Assembly: GCA_021464245.1 (NCBI GenBank)
Contig: JADCRB010000016.1
Span: 12,334,647-12,398,646, forward strand
Direction of reading: 5' to 3'
DNA from: Carallia brachiata
Taxonomy: Eukaryota > Streptophyta > Magnoliopsida > Malpighiales > Rhizophoraceae
Length of the DNA stretch: 64,000 bases
The notes below the pieces were generated by a model. The model had not been told where the DNA came from, ran no database searches, and saw only the letters and a program-made list of their open reading frames with translations. The first letter of the stretch is position 1, and each line of letters starts with the position of its first letter. Made by a program: the position numbers and the translations under genes. Below are positions 12,531 through 22,755 of this stretch, piece after piece.

Positions 12531-14278
12531 GAGCATGACTACAAGGCACCACCGCTTTGTTACGACTATGAGGCACAACTGCTACCCCTAATCTCTTTAG
12601 ATCAAAGTAATGAGCCTGAGCAAGCGCTGATGGCGACTGGCAAAAGGAATTGTCAAAGTGCAGCTTTTTTTAGGGGCGTTGTTGACGCCGCCGGCTGTAT
12701 TTTCTGTGCAGAACTTTAGATCATTAGGACGAGCCGCCATGTATCTAAACGACCAACTTATCCACGTTTATTTTGTGTTGATATCTTGGAGCTAATAGCA
12801 ATCCAGACGGCTGGTACGAAAGGCAATTGGATCAGCATTTTCGTGTTTCACAACATAAGAGTTTTCGACATTGGGTCAAATTGTGGAGGACGTGCCAGCA
12901 TCATCTTTCAAGTTCTCTAGTTTTTTTGATCCAACGCGTTAAACAAAGTGCTAATGGTAATTTATGAGTTTTCTTTTTCTTTCTTCGAAACTCTATATAT
13001 ATATATATATTAGTTTCTTTAATTACGAGTATTTGCTTTGCACAGATTTTAGGCATATACGAATAGTTATTAACATAAATTTAGTAAATTACTATAATGG
13101 TAGATCGTAAATGCATAAATAAGATGCATGTTAAAATCTCATTTCTAGTAAAGTATTGAGAAAAATTACAAATCAACTAATAAATTAATGCCAAATAAAA
13201 TAAAGCAAGAGAGTCTACTTAGAAAATTTAAACTTGAATAAAATACTTAGATATTTCTAAAATTAAGCGAACACCACTATATAAGAATTTTCTAATTGGT
13301 TCAAAATAATTGATGAGAATCACCAACTTTCCCTCAACTTTGACAATATATATTTCTACTAGCATTAAATTGGCCCGATGCACAAGTTTATTGTATTTCT
13401 TAAAAGGTGCATTTTCACTTATGTTTTATTTTTAAAAATAATTAAAAAATACTTAAATTTTGAGTATTACATTAAACGTATTTAAATAGTTGTCAACTTG
13501 AATTGACTAAATTGTAATACATGTTAGATCACAATTAAAAAAATTGAGTATCTAGCTATAGTTGTTATTATAAATAATATTATAATCCTCTAAGATAACT
13601 ATATTTATTAAAATTTAATTTCATAAATTTTTGAATTTTATCAAAAATAATAATAAACTTATATGAATAATTAAAAAATTTCATATAAAAAAATTTGTTA
13701 TTGCAAATTGGAGCAAGACTAGGAATAACAATAACCCAATCATTATCCGTTTCAGTATTGGACCAGTGACGGGCATTGAAAACCTTTTTTTTTTTTTTTT
13801 TGTACTCAGATGCTTTTATCTATTTATATATTTAATTAGTTTAAATGAGAAGTTTAGATTAAACTTTTCCTTAATTTTTGCTGCCGCATAGCAAACAATA
13901 TGAATTTTCTCTTTGGGTAACACCATGTGGAAAATGACATTTTCCAAGTTTTCATCCCCACTATTAAAAGTTTCATCATTCAAATTAGATACTTCCCTAC
14001 CTATATTTCGCGGACATGTTACTCTTCACATTGTAATTTCCAGCCCTTGGACTGCTATCCCGGAGGACAATAAGCCATTGAATCAATCTTGGATTGTTGA
14101 AGGGATCTTGATGACTTGAAATAAAAAATGCCCTTCTTCTTAAGCAAATAATTCTGCATTCCAGTTTTACCTCAAATGACTAACTAATAATCAGCCAATT
14201 AGATAATTAGCCAATTCGTCAACACGGTATTCCATGCATTTGGCCTTCCGACTAATTGGTAATTTAATGTTCGACATT
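12531..14278. other. intergenic stretch without recognised genes
   Basis: 12531-12960 is somewhat GC-richer than its surroundings and could be a gene relic, but I could not match any frame to a family. The remainder is AT-rich with a poly-T tract at 13782-13801. The 68-codon frame at 13913-14119 has no recognisable domain. Confidence 0.5.
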
Positions 14279-15745
14279 TGTTGGTCCCTTAGGTGAAACA
14301 TAAAGGTGGGATGTATAGGTTTCACAAATAGAATCATCAAATAAATTTTGTTGCAAATGAATTAAAACAAGAGATTAAAAGAAATACAATAATGATTTTT
14401 ACAAGATTCACCAAATAACTACATAATTGGTCTTCTCAACAATCCCACTTTTGGAGATTCTTGAGAGTTCAACTACAGGGGTGACTTTAGGCACACCAAT
14501 CACTACCGTACAGCTTACAAGAAGATTCTGCAAATGCCTTTGCGTCCTCCTTCAAATCAGTTGTTGCACAAGTCCCACTTACCAACATCAAATTCCCTTT
14601 TCCCTTGAGTTTTCTTTCTTGGAGTTCAACCCTAATCTTACGAGCTCTCACCTAATCTCACAATGTAGTACAACAAAATGAAAATGTAGAAGTTTCTATG
14701 CTATTTTACAATGTATGCACTTGAGAGCAAACAAAGCCTTTTGCTTTGAGAGCGATTACACTATACTTGAATATAACTTTTTTGTATATAAAAACCTTCA
14801 AGTGATGTTTAAGTAGCTGTAGAAAAGGATAACAACTTGTTAGAGCTTTCATGGGTTGCACATGCATATTTAGTTACGTGCCTACTTGACTGCTTTTGCA
14901 TTGATTTCCTTATCTATCACTTTCTGGTAAAATAGCTATAATGTCTTGTAGGAAGTTTGAAAAATTGTGATTCTTTTTTTGTTGTTTAATAAACTGTCAA
15001 AGCTTTGTACTCACCAAATTTAACTATTTTTGAATGACTAAGCATACTTAAAAAAATGTAGGAATACAAACGTTAAGTTCCATCAGACAGTCTAAACACT
15101 TTCAGTAGAATGTTAATATCTTGCATATGGCTTTGAATTTTGACTTGCTTCTTTTTGCATTGAATAATAGACAGTATAGGGAGTTTACTTACAAAGTTGT
15201 ATATTAAAATTTGTAGTGTGCTATACTAGGTAGCTGTTTAAAATCATCTTATGTGCACTAGAATTTTCTAGCAGCTTGTACCCTCCAGATGGAAAATTCA
15301 TAACAATTTCTCTAGAGTTCAAAAACTTGCACGACTAATCTCATTTGACCCTAGAATCAGAGTGCTGCAAAACCATATTTAGTTTAGATCCAAAATATTT
15401 CTAAAGTAAGTGATTTCATACCTACACGTTTGCCCAAACCGAATTGCTCTTAAGTAGTCTTTTGGAGATTGGAGCTTGATTAGGTCCAATGTGATCTTCT
15501 TTATCTCTTGTACGTATAAGACATTACATGTAGACCTATTTGGACTTCTTGAACCTAAATTGTATACTTAGAATAACATACAAATCAAATTCCCTTGTAC
15601 TTGTGTTAGACTGGTTCATAGCTCATCATCAAAATGCATATTACCAAAACATGAATTCACACGCTGTAGCAATTTCTTAATGTATGCATGGGGTATAAAT
15701 TTCCAACAATTTCTTAATGCATGCATGGGGTATGAATTTCCAACA
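14279..15745 (-). repeat. 3' LTR of a SIRE/Maximus-like Copia element
   Basis: The sequence has matching termini: TGTTGG at the left in plus orientation and CCAACA at the right. Upstream in the element's own direction lies the purine tract AAAAAAGGAAGAGAT (15746-15760), a suitable polypurine primer. The region around 14700-14790 (TTTTGTATATA near 14780) would carry the LTR promoter. A 37-bp tandem duplication (15670-15744) sits at its 5' end. No partner LTR was found because the element is truncated upstream. Confidence 0.65.
15670..15744. repeat. two-unit 37-bp tandem repeat at LTR edge
   Basis: Two adjacent copies of CAATTTCTTAATGYATGCAT followed by GGGGTATRAATTTCCAA differ at only two positions. 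The duplication includes the LTR terminus motif TTTCCAACA, so it probably arose after insertion. Confidence 0.8.
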
Positions 15746-17735
15746 ATCTCTTCCTTTTTTATGATGAAAAAATCTTTAAGTTGATACTCCTTAATCTAAG
15801 CTCATTTATAAATGGTCCTTTAAGTTGAAGCTCCCTCTTAATCTAATCTCTATTTATCAACGCTCCTTCTTTTAAGTCTCTCTTAATTTTCTCCCCCTTT
15901 TTGTCATGACAAAGTAATTGAAACTAAAAATGTGAATGCTAACATGGTTAACAGATTGAGACTCCCCCTTAATGTATGTATGCAGCACAAGTTTGGAATT
16001 ACAATTAGGTATATAAGTTATAATAACTTTGAAATGTAGGCCTTTTAGAGTACTAATATAAAGCAAAGAGTAGAATAATGCCTCAATTCCAAAAGGTTTC
16101 AGTAAAACAAAAATAGATTTAGTGTTTTTGCATCATGTGCAATTTCATATGTAATATTTTTCAATGTATTTGCTTCATTAACTTGAAGTAATTTCATTAA
16201 AAGTTTAGCCATTTGTTATGCCATAAAATGACGAGACATAATCACAATCATTCATACAAAATTAAGCAAGTGATGACATACAAATGTGTAAATTCAACAT
16301 ATGCTAATGCATGGGGGTGACATGCCTAATTCTCTTATTAGATCTCAAAATTGGTCTTGATCTAGTGGCTTAGCAAAAACATCCACTACTTGATTTTTAT
16401 TGTCTATAAATTCAAGCACAATATCACCTTTTGAATATGGTTTCAAATGAAAAGATGTCTAATATCAATATGCATTATCTAGAGTGATGGATAGGATTTT
16501 AGGTCAAATTTATTGTACTAGTGTTTTCTCACTTGATGCTAACTTCTTTCATGTTAAAACTATAATCCATAAGTTGTTGACTCATCTATAGAATTGGGCA
16601 CAACAAGTACTTATCCCAACATATTCAGCTTTTATGGTAGAAAATGCTACATTTTTTTTTCTTTTTACTAGCTCATAAATAAGCATTGATCCAAAAAAAT
16701 GATAAGTCCTGGAGGTGCTTTTTCTTTCAATCTTGTAACCACCAAAGTCGACATCCAAAAAAGCATGTAACTTGAAGTTTGATTTTAGGATACCATAATC
16801 TTAAATTAGGCATGCAATTCAAGTACTTAAAAATTCTTTTCACCACAACTAGATGAAATTCTTTAGGAGATGCTTGAAATATAGCGCAAAAATACACACT
16901 AAACATGTATCCAATTCACTAGCCTTTAGATAAATAAGTGAGCCAATCATATAATGATAAAATTTGGTGTCCACAGATTCACCTTTTCTATCTTTATCTA
17001 ACCTTGTGGAAGTACTCATTAGTGTTGAGGCGGGTTTGGCTTTATTCATTCCAAACCACTTAAGCAAATCCCTCACATATTTTTCTTGATTGATAAAGGT
17101 TCCATATTTAGTTCGTTTAACTTGAAGTCCTATGAAGTAGTTTAATTCTTCTATTATACTCATCTCAAATTCACCTTGTATGAGCTTGGAAAATTCTTTG
17201 CAAAGGCTATTATTAGTAGAATAAAAATAATATCATATACATAGATTTGAACTACTAATATGTCATTTCCTTTAGTTTTGATGAATAAAGTAGTATCAAC
17301 CTTACCTCTTTAAAAGCCTTTCTAAAAGAAAGTTTGACAGCCTTTCATACAATGCTCTTGGAGTTTGTTTGAGTCCATATAAAGCCTTTTAAGTTTAAAA
17401 ATATGATTAAAAAATTTTTGCAGCCTCAAAACTGAGATGTTATTCGACATAAACTTCTTCATTGGTAAAGCCATTTAGGAAAGCACTTTTGACATCCATT
17501 CGATACAAAGTAAATTTCATGTAACAAGCAATTGTTATAAAAAAACTAATTGCTTCAAGTCTAGCAACCGGAGTATAAGTTTCATCATAATCTATACCTT
17601 CTTATTGACAATAGCCTTAAGCTACTAATCTTGCTTTATTTCTCACTACAATTCCATGCTCATCCATTTTATGTTTGAAGGCTCATCTTGTTCCTATGAT
17701 TGATTTATCGAGAGGTCTTGGAACTAGAGCAGTAG
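15746..17735 (-). mobile_element. SIRE/Maximus-like Copia relic: RT and RNase H region
   Basis: Minus-strand frames give Copia reverse transcriptase: LVPRPLDKSIIGTR near 17730-17685, [18 protein letters not shown] near 17590, [19 protein letters not shown] near 17480 and KALYGLKQTPRALYERL near 17370. These continue into ELNYFIGLQVK (17150) and the RNase H segments near 16700 and FAKPLDQDQF near 16370. The stretch 15880-16330 carries AAAAAGGGGGAGA (minus strand), typical of the 3' region of SIRE elements. Stops and frameshifts interrupt it throughout. Gag, protease and integrase of this element are missing; at about 17735 the sequence switches to another Copia family. Confidence 0.82.
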
Positions 17736-18284
17736 CAATTCATCAGCCAATGCTTTGGCCTTTTGGAGATACTGAGATATAGTCATATCATTTTTCTTCA
17801 ATTTTTGCAACTCAATAATGAGTTGGAGCTGTCGGCTCTAAGATATAGAACCAAAGGTATTTGCTAATGCACTCTAGGATTGGTAGGATGATTCAAGAAC
17901 AATAATATATGGAAAAACTTCCTCTAATAAAGAAGAAAAGATCAATGACAAAAAGAGCTGGTCCTTTTGAAACCACAAATGGAAGTCAGAATTTGGAATA
18001 CTTGTAGTGGGTTTTGTAGGAGAGGGAACTGTTTTTGAAGGCGCTAACACAGAGCTGTCAACAAAGCTAGTCAAATTTTGGTAATTTAGCAAACGAATAA
18101 ATTGACTTTTTCATGATAAATAATTATGAGAATTGAGCTTGATTGAGAAAGATTGGCTTGTGGTTGTTGAATTTGATGGGATGATTCTTTGACTGGAAAG
18201 TGAGTTTGCTAAGGTACTTGACAAAGAAGAACATGAAGAAGAAGAAAAAGAAGAAGAAGAAGAAGAAGAGGAAGCCAGTTTCAT
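17730..18284 (-). pseudogene. gag (UBN2-type) fragment of a second, short-LTR Copia
   Basis: From an ATG at 18284 the minus strand reads a serine-rich N-terminus encoded by the TCT/GAA repeat, then SIKLNSHNYLS-stop-KSQF. This matches the gag start of Copia elements where a Trp codon normally follows (TGG to TGA). It continues LLNYQNLTSFVDSSV, WFQKDQLFLSLIFSS and QYLQKAKALADEL, the hallmark order of UBN2-type gag. It ends abruptly at about 17735, where SIRE-like RT begins. Gag here would coat element RNA in virus-like particles; this copy is dead. Confidence 0.75.
18223..18272. repeat. (GAA)n microsatellite inside gag
   Basis: An almost pure GAA tract encodes the polyserine run of the Copia gag on the minus strand. 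Confidence 0.85.
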
Positions 18285-18314
18285 AATGTGTTAGGTTGTT
18301 GGACTCTATTACCA

Positions 18315-18507
18315 TGTAAAAGTTAATAGCTGAGTGGAAAATATTGTTTCGTTATTCATTCCTTATTGTGTATAGCAAGAAAAATATACCTGGGGTGCAT
18401 GGAAGAGATTATTATGAGACCTTAGAAATACGAAAAAGTTACAAAAATTGTAACAAACAATCAACTAAAACAATATATTAGAACAGCCTAGTGCTTATCC
18501 TTTAACA
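18315..18507 (-). repeat. 193-bp 5' LTR of the short-LTR Copia, with PBS
   Basis: Read on the minus strand, the LTR starts TGTTAAAGGATAAGC and ends CTTTTACA. It is followed immediately by TGGTAATAGAGTCC (18301-18314), a Met-tRNA-type primer-binding site. Gag starts 30 bases downstream. No 3' LTR is present because the element was cut at the gag/RT junction near 17735. Confidence 0.78.
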
Positions 18508-18973
18508 ATCACAAAGATCCGATGCATTAAGATGCAACAGATAATAAAAATAAAAATGTTAACACCAACTTGTCAAAATAAGTTGAACATGAAAAAAATA
18601 AATAAATAAAAAGAAGAACCCAACTCCAAAGTATTTTCTGCCTTAGACTTGCTTATAAAAAATTATGGAAAAGAACAATAGTACGGTACTTAAAATCCTC
18701 ATTTACCTACCCCATTTTGTGCCCCAATTATATTATTTATGTCCATAGAAAAACCATTCTAACACCAAAACTTGGAATGTATGTGGTATGAATGAAAATG
18801 AGAATTGCCAAACCTCATAGCAACGCTCAAGCATCATTTGTGCCATGTCTTGTCACAGCCACATGTCACCTCTTTTCATAAGGCTTACACAAGCAGAAGC
18901 TTCTTATTTGGAGAAGATCGTCTATCACCTAAAGGTTAAGTGGGAAAAGAATATTTGTTCACCAAATTTGTTA
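18508..18973. other. intergenic, nothing recognised
   Basis: AT-rich sequence without a convincing reading frame. The 18974-19127 segment that follows is shared with the 3' flank of the F-box gene. Confidence 0.5.
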
Positions 18974-19127
18974 TCAAGAAACACAGTTAATATCCAACAA
19001 ATTCAGAAATAAAAAAAAAAAATAAAAAACCCTAAAAGAAAAGGACACATTACAGAAAAGAAAATCATTTCACCAATTGAGTGCTAATTTTTCTTTTCAT
19101 ATATATCTTGAAAATTTCATCCGCATA
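18974..19127. repeat. dispersed repeat shared with 37691-37853
   Basis: CAAGAAACACAGTTAATATC through the CTGCTAATTTTCTTT and ATATCTT-GAAATTTC blocks matches 37691-37853 in the same orientation, with indels in the central A-rich tract. The other copy lies just downstream of the F-box gene. It is either a dispersed repeat or a fragment of a duplicated F-box locus. Confidence 0.75.
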
Positions 19128-19268
19128 ATAAAAAACAATAAAAAAATACAAATTAACAAGAAATTAATCCAACAATATAACTGAAAAAGAGAACCGAAGA
19201 GATGAACGGTGCCATATATTGTAGTTTACCAGACCAAAAAGAAGGGACTTTTCTTCATTCTTCATTAT

Positions 19269-20270
19269 TGGCATAAAACAAAAATCTACCCTAAATGTTT
19301 GACCCTCTTTTGCTTTTTATCCACTATATTTTTTTTTTGTTGAATTCTACCGTCCACATTAATTTTGTAACTTAAAATTATCCTTTGCTATTAATTCGCC
19401 GTAAATTCACCACGTAACATGCTACCTCAGGCTAATTTTGCCACATCATATGCCACATCAAAAAACGAGTGTTGATGTGACAATTTTCAAACTTCAAACA
19501 AAAAAAACCGAAAAAGGAAGAAAATTTCAAGAAAAAAATTCAAAAAAAAGGTAAAAGAAAGAAAAATTTTCAGAAAAATATGCAAAAATTAAAAAATAGT
19601 TATATATTTTTTCCAAATTAAAAAAATGTACAAGGAAGGAAAATTTTTCCAAAAAAAAGGAAAAAATAATTATACATTTTTCCAAAATCTCAAAAAAAAA
19701 GGTGAAAGGAAGAAAATTTTTCAGAAAAATATACGAAAATAAAAAGATAATTATATGTTTTTTTCAAATTAAAAAAACAAAAAAGAAAAAAATTTTTCAA
19801 AAAAATATACATAAATAAAAAAATAATTATATATTTTCCCAAATTTTTTTTAAAAAAAAGCTAAAAGGAATTTCGGTTTCTAAAAACAAAAAGAAAAAGA
19901 AAAATTCAGAATTTTGGTTTCTAAAAAAATAAAAATTCAAAATTTTTTTTTCTAAAAAATAAAAAAATTAGAATTTTGGTTTTAGAAAAAATGAATTTTC
20001 TTTTTTTATTTTTAAAAACAACAATTTTGAATTTCTCTTTTCTTAGGTTTTAGAAAATAAATTTGGATTTTAAAAAAATTGAAATTGTCACATGAGCAAT
20101 GGTAGATGATGTGGCAAACTTAGTTTGAGGTGGTATGCCACATGGCCAATTTAACAGCAAGTTACTATAAAGGGAGAAAATGTGGAGGGAGAGATTCAAC
20201 AAAAAAAATGAAGTGGGTAAAAAATGAAAAATAATCAAATATGGAGGGTGGGGTTTTTTTTTTATGTCAA
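19269..20270. mobile_element. non-autonomous DNA element with long terminal inverted repeats
   Basis: The left 220 bp (GGCATAAAACAAAAATCTACCCT ... TTTGCCACATCATATGCCAC ... GATGTGACAATTTTC) is complementary to the right 200 bp (GAAATTGTCACATG ... GATGATGTGGCAAAC ... TATGTCA). The TIRs are about 75-80% similar by eye. Between them lie diverged A-rich repeats of about 75 bp (GGAAGAAAATTTTTCAGAAA and ATAATTATATATTTT motifs). Long TIRs with no coding capacity suggest a Mutator-like MITE or fold-back element. I could not define a target duplication. An open frame at 20050-20238 is part of the TIR and is not a gene. Confidence 0.7.
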
Positions 20271-21368
20271 AATTTTAAAAATAAATGAGCTGAGAGATCG
20301 CAATAATCCATTTGGATGGAGGATTCCCTTCTCTTATCGAACTAGGGATTAGTGCTTTTCCATTTCATCTTTTTATTTTGGAACCATTATAAGATCATAC
20401 AATTTGGCTATATTTTATACATAGAGTAATGCTATATAACACGAAAATATTTTTACGATTTTTCACGATTTAGCTGTTTTTGCCTATATGGCAAAGTTTT
20501 TAGTAAATTTACTTCATTTTTTAAAACTAAAACCTAACTAGAATTAATGTTATCCTAAAATTGAAGAACTTTTCATGAAATTTCGTGAAAGATCTTTCGA
20601 GATATTTATTTTTATTCTTATACATGTTGCATCTTAAATGTACTTTGTATTATTTTAAATATACTTATTATTACTCAAAATTATGATTGCTTTTAAATTT
20701 CATTTTTTTCTTTTTTTGCTAATGCAATATGGATACAATATGGCCAAACATTTCTTTTTTATAGAGCACAAAATTGAAATATAGCGTTGTTGTATTGATT
20801 TTTTATTTTTTTTATTTTTTGCCAACACATAGTTGTATTGATGTTATTGGTTCATATTACAATTTTTTTATCAAAAAAACATGTGCATAGCCGATATATA
20901 AATTATCTCATTTGTGGGCTGAGGTCTGAAGTCCGCACGAGAATCTGCCATTGTCCTTCAAGCAATTATCGAATTTTAGATTTGACGTAAATCCTTAATG
21001 TCCAACATTAATTAGAGTGAGGACACCCAAAATTTTGCCAAGCAGAAGGAGTTGGGACTCAAACATGAGTCAACTGCATGAAAATACGTCAGATTACCAT
21101 CATCTTGGGTGGTTCATAATGAAAACTAGTCGTGTTACCTATACTACAAGCAATTATATTTTATAATAATTTTTAAAATTCTTTCATAAAAATTATATAC
21201 ATGAAAAAAACTTTTCATGCCTCTTTGTAGTAATCAATTGCGCATGACCTACAAAGATGTCATGAATATGAAATTTGATACGGCATTGATTTTTACCGAA
21301 AATTGTTCATTAAATTATCAATGTTACTTTAAAACAAAATGATACTAGGACGGGCTATTTGTCTGGGG
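20271..21368. other. intergenic, nothing recognised
   Basis: AT-rich, with a less AT-rich patch at 20920-21120 that looks like an old repeat remnant. No family could be assigned. Confidence 0.45.
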
Positions 21369-21825
21369 CATTGTTGTTAAAATTGGACCGGACTGGCTGG
21401 TTCGATCGGTTCAACTGGTGACCGGCCAAAGGTCCGAGCCGATTCATGGTAATTTTTGGCACTTAACTCAGACAGGTCAAAACCGGTAAAAATCGGTGAA
21501 AAATTAGACCGGTTCAACCGGTTCAAACCAAATAAAAGTTTCATAAATTATAACTTGATCCCAAAGTTTATTTAAATTATAATTTGAGCTTTAAATTTAA
21601 TTAAAACTTTCAATTTAGTCTTAAATTTATCAAAACTTTCAATTTAATTCTTAAAAAAAAAAAATTAATATTTAATCACCATATGTAAGTAAATATTTTT
21701 TTTAAAATTAATTATATATATATATATAAATACCAGTTCAAATACCGATTCACCCGGTTTAACTGATTGAACCTTGACCCACTAATGTTTCTGATTCGAT
21801 GACCGGTCCGGCTCTGACAATCTTA
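21369..21825. mobile_element. CCGG-rich hAT-type MITE (copy 1)
   Basis: A 457-bp element starts CATTGTTGTTAAAATTGG and ends CTGACAATCTTA. Both ends are filled with ACCGGTTCAACCGG-like motifs, and the right side carries TTGAACCTTGACCCACTAAT. It is flanked by GTCTGGGG and GTCTAGGG, an 8-bp target duplication with one mismatch; 8 bp is typical of hAT. It belongs to the same family as 61414-62192 but is shorter and more mutated. Confidence 0.82.
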
Positions 21826-21876
21826 GTCTAGGGTCATGTCCCAGCTGATGCGGCATTAATAAGAGAAGGTGGGGCG

Positions 21877-21998
21877 TGGAGGAAATCTATCCTATTGGCA
21901 AACGTTATTTGGCGCCAATCAGTTGATTAGTTGGGCAAGAGGAATTCTATCTTATTGACGACCATTTTCGGCGCCAATCTGTAGATTGAGAGGCAAAT
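21877..21998. repeat. two-unit ~60-bp tandem repeat with GGCGCC
   Basis: GAGGAAATCTATCCTATTGG then TTTGGCGCCAATC is followed by GAGGAATTCTATCTTATTGA then TTCGGCGCCAATC. The units are adjacent and about 75% alike. The shared GGCGCC core is conspicuous in this AT-rich setting. It lies 750 bp upstream of the FAR1-like relic. Confidence 0.7.
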
Positions 21999-22755
21999 GC
22001 AGACAACAAAACTAATGAAATATTTTAGGAGAATTTGTCCATGATCAAGAATTATGGCGTTGGTTATGGTAATGTTTAGTCTAAAGATCTATTATGGTTA
22101 AAGGCATATTCTTTAGAGGATGTTTTTTGTATCAAAGTCTGTAATTGTAATAGAGACAGAAGTGGAAGACTTGCCTGCTTTTGTTCATTGTGGCCATATG
22201 CAAGAGGCATGGATTAATATGGTTGTTCAGGATGTAGGCATTGATCAGAAAACTAAGGTGTCAGAAGCTAATAAATTAGGTAATATTTCTGATTAATTGA
22301 AAGGGAAAAGATTTAATGATTTATATTTGTGGGCTCTAGATGGAGGGTTCCTAATCATTTGGGTTTTACAATTTGGTAGGTTTAACGTTTTCCTTCTATT
22401 TCAAGTTGGCACTCGAAACTAAAATTGGAATACATATATGGGCCGTAATACCAAGATGTTCTAACATTGTTATTATACTGGACTCATTTTCGTTTTGCTT
22501 TTGTTAGTGTGACATTTTATTATGTGGTTAAGTTGGGTAGAAGTGAAATTTGGGTGGCAGGTTGGTGGGGTTCATACTTGGCAGGTTATTTGAACTAGGT
22601 GCAAAACACTTGATTTATTGATGTGAATGTATTTATCTGATGTGTGGTTATAGGCGTATCTAAATGAGGATACATATGGAGTAATGATGGGCATAGTATA
22701 AATTCCAATATCTTAGGGGTGGGAGCAGAATTCGCTGTTTGATGAACTTTTTCCT

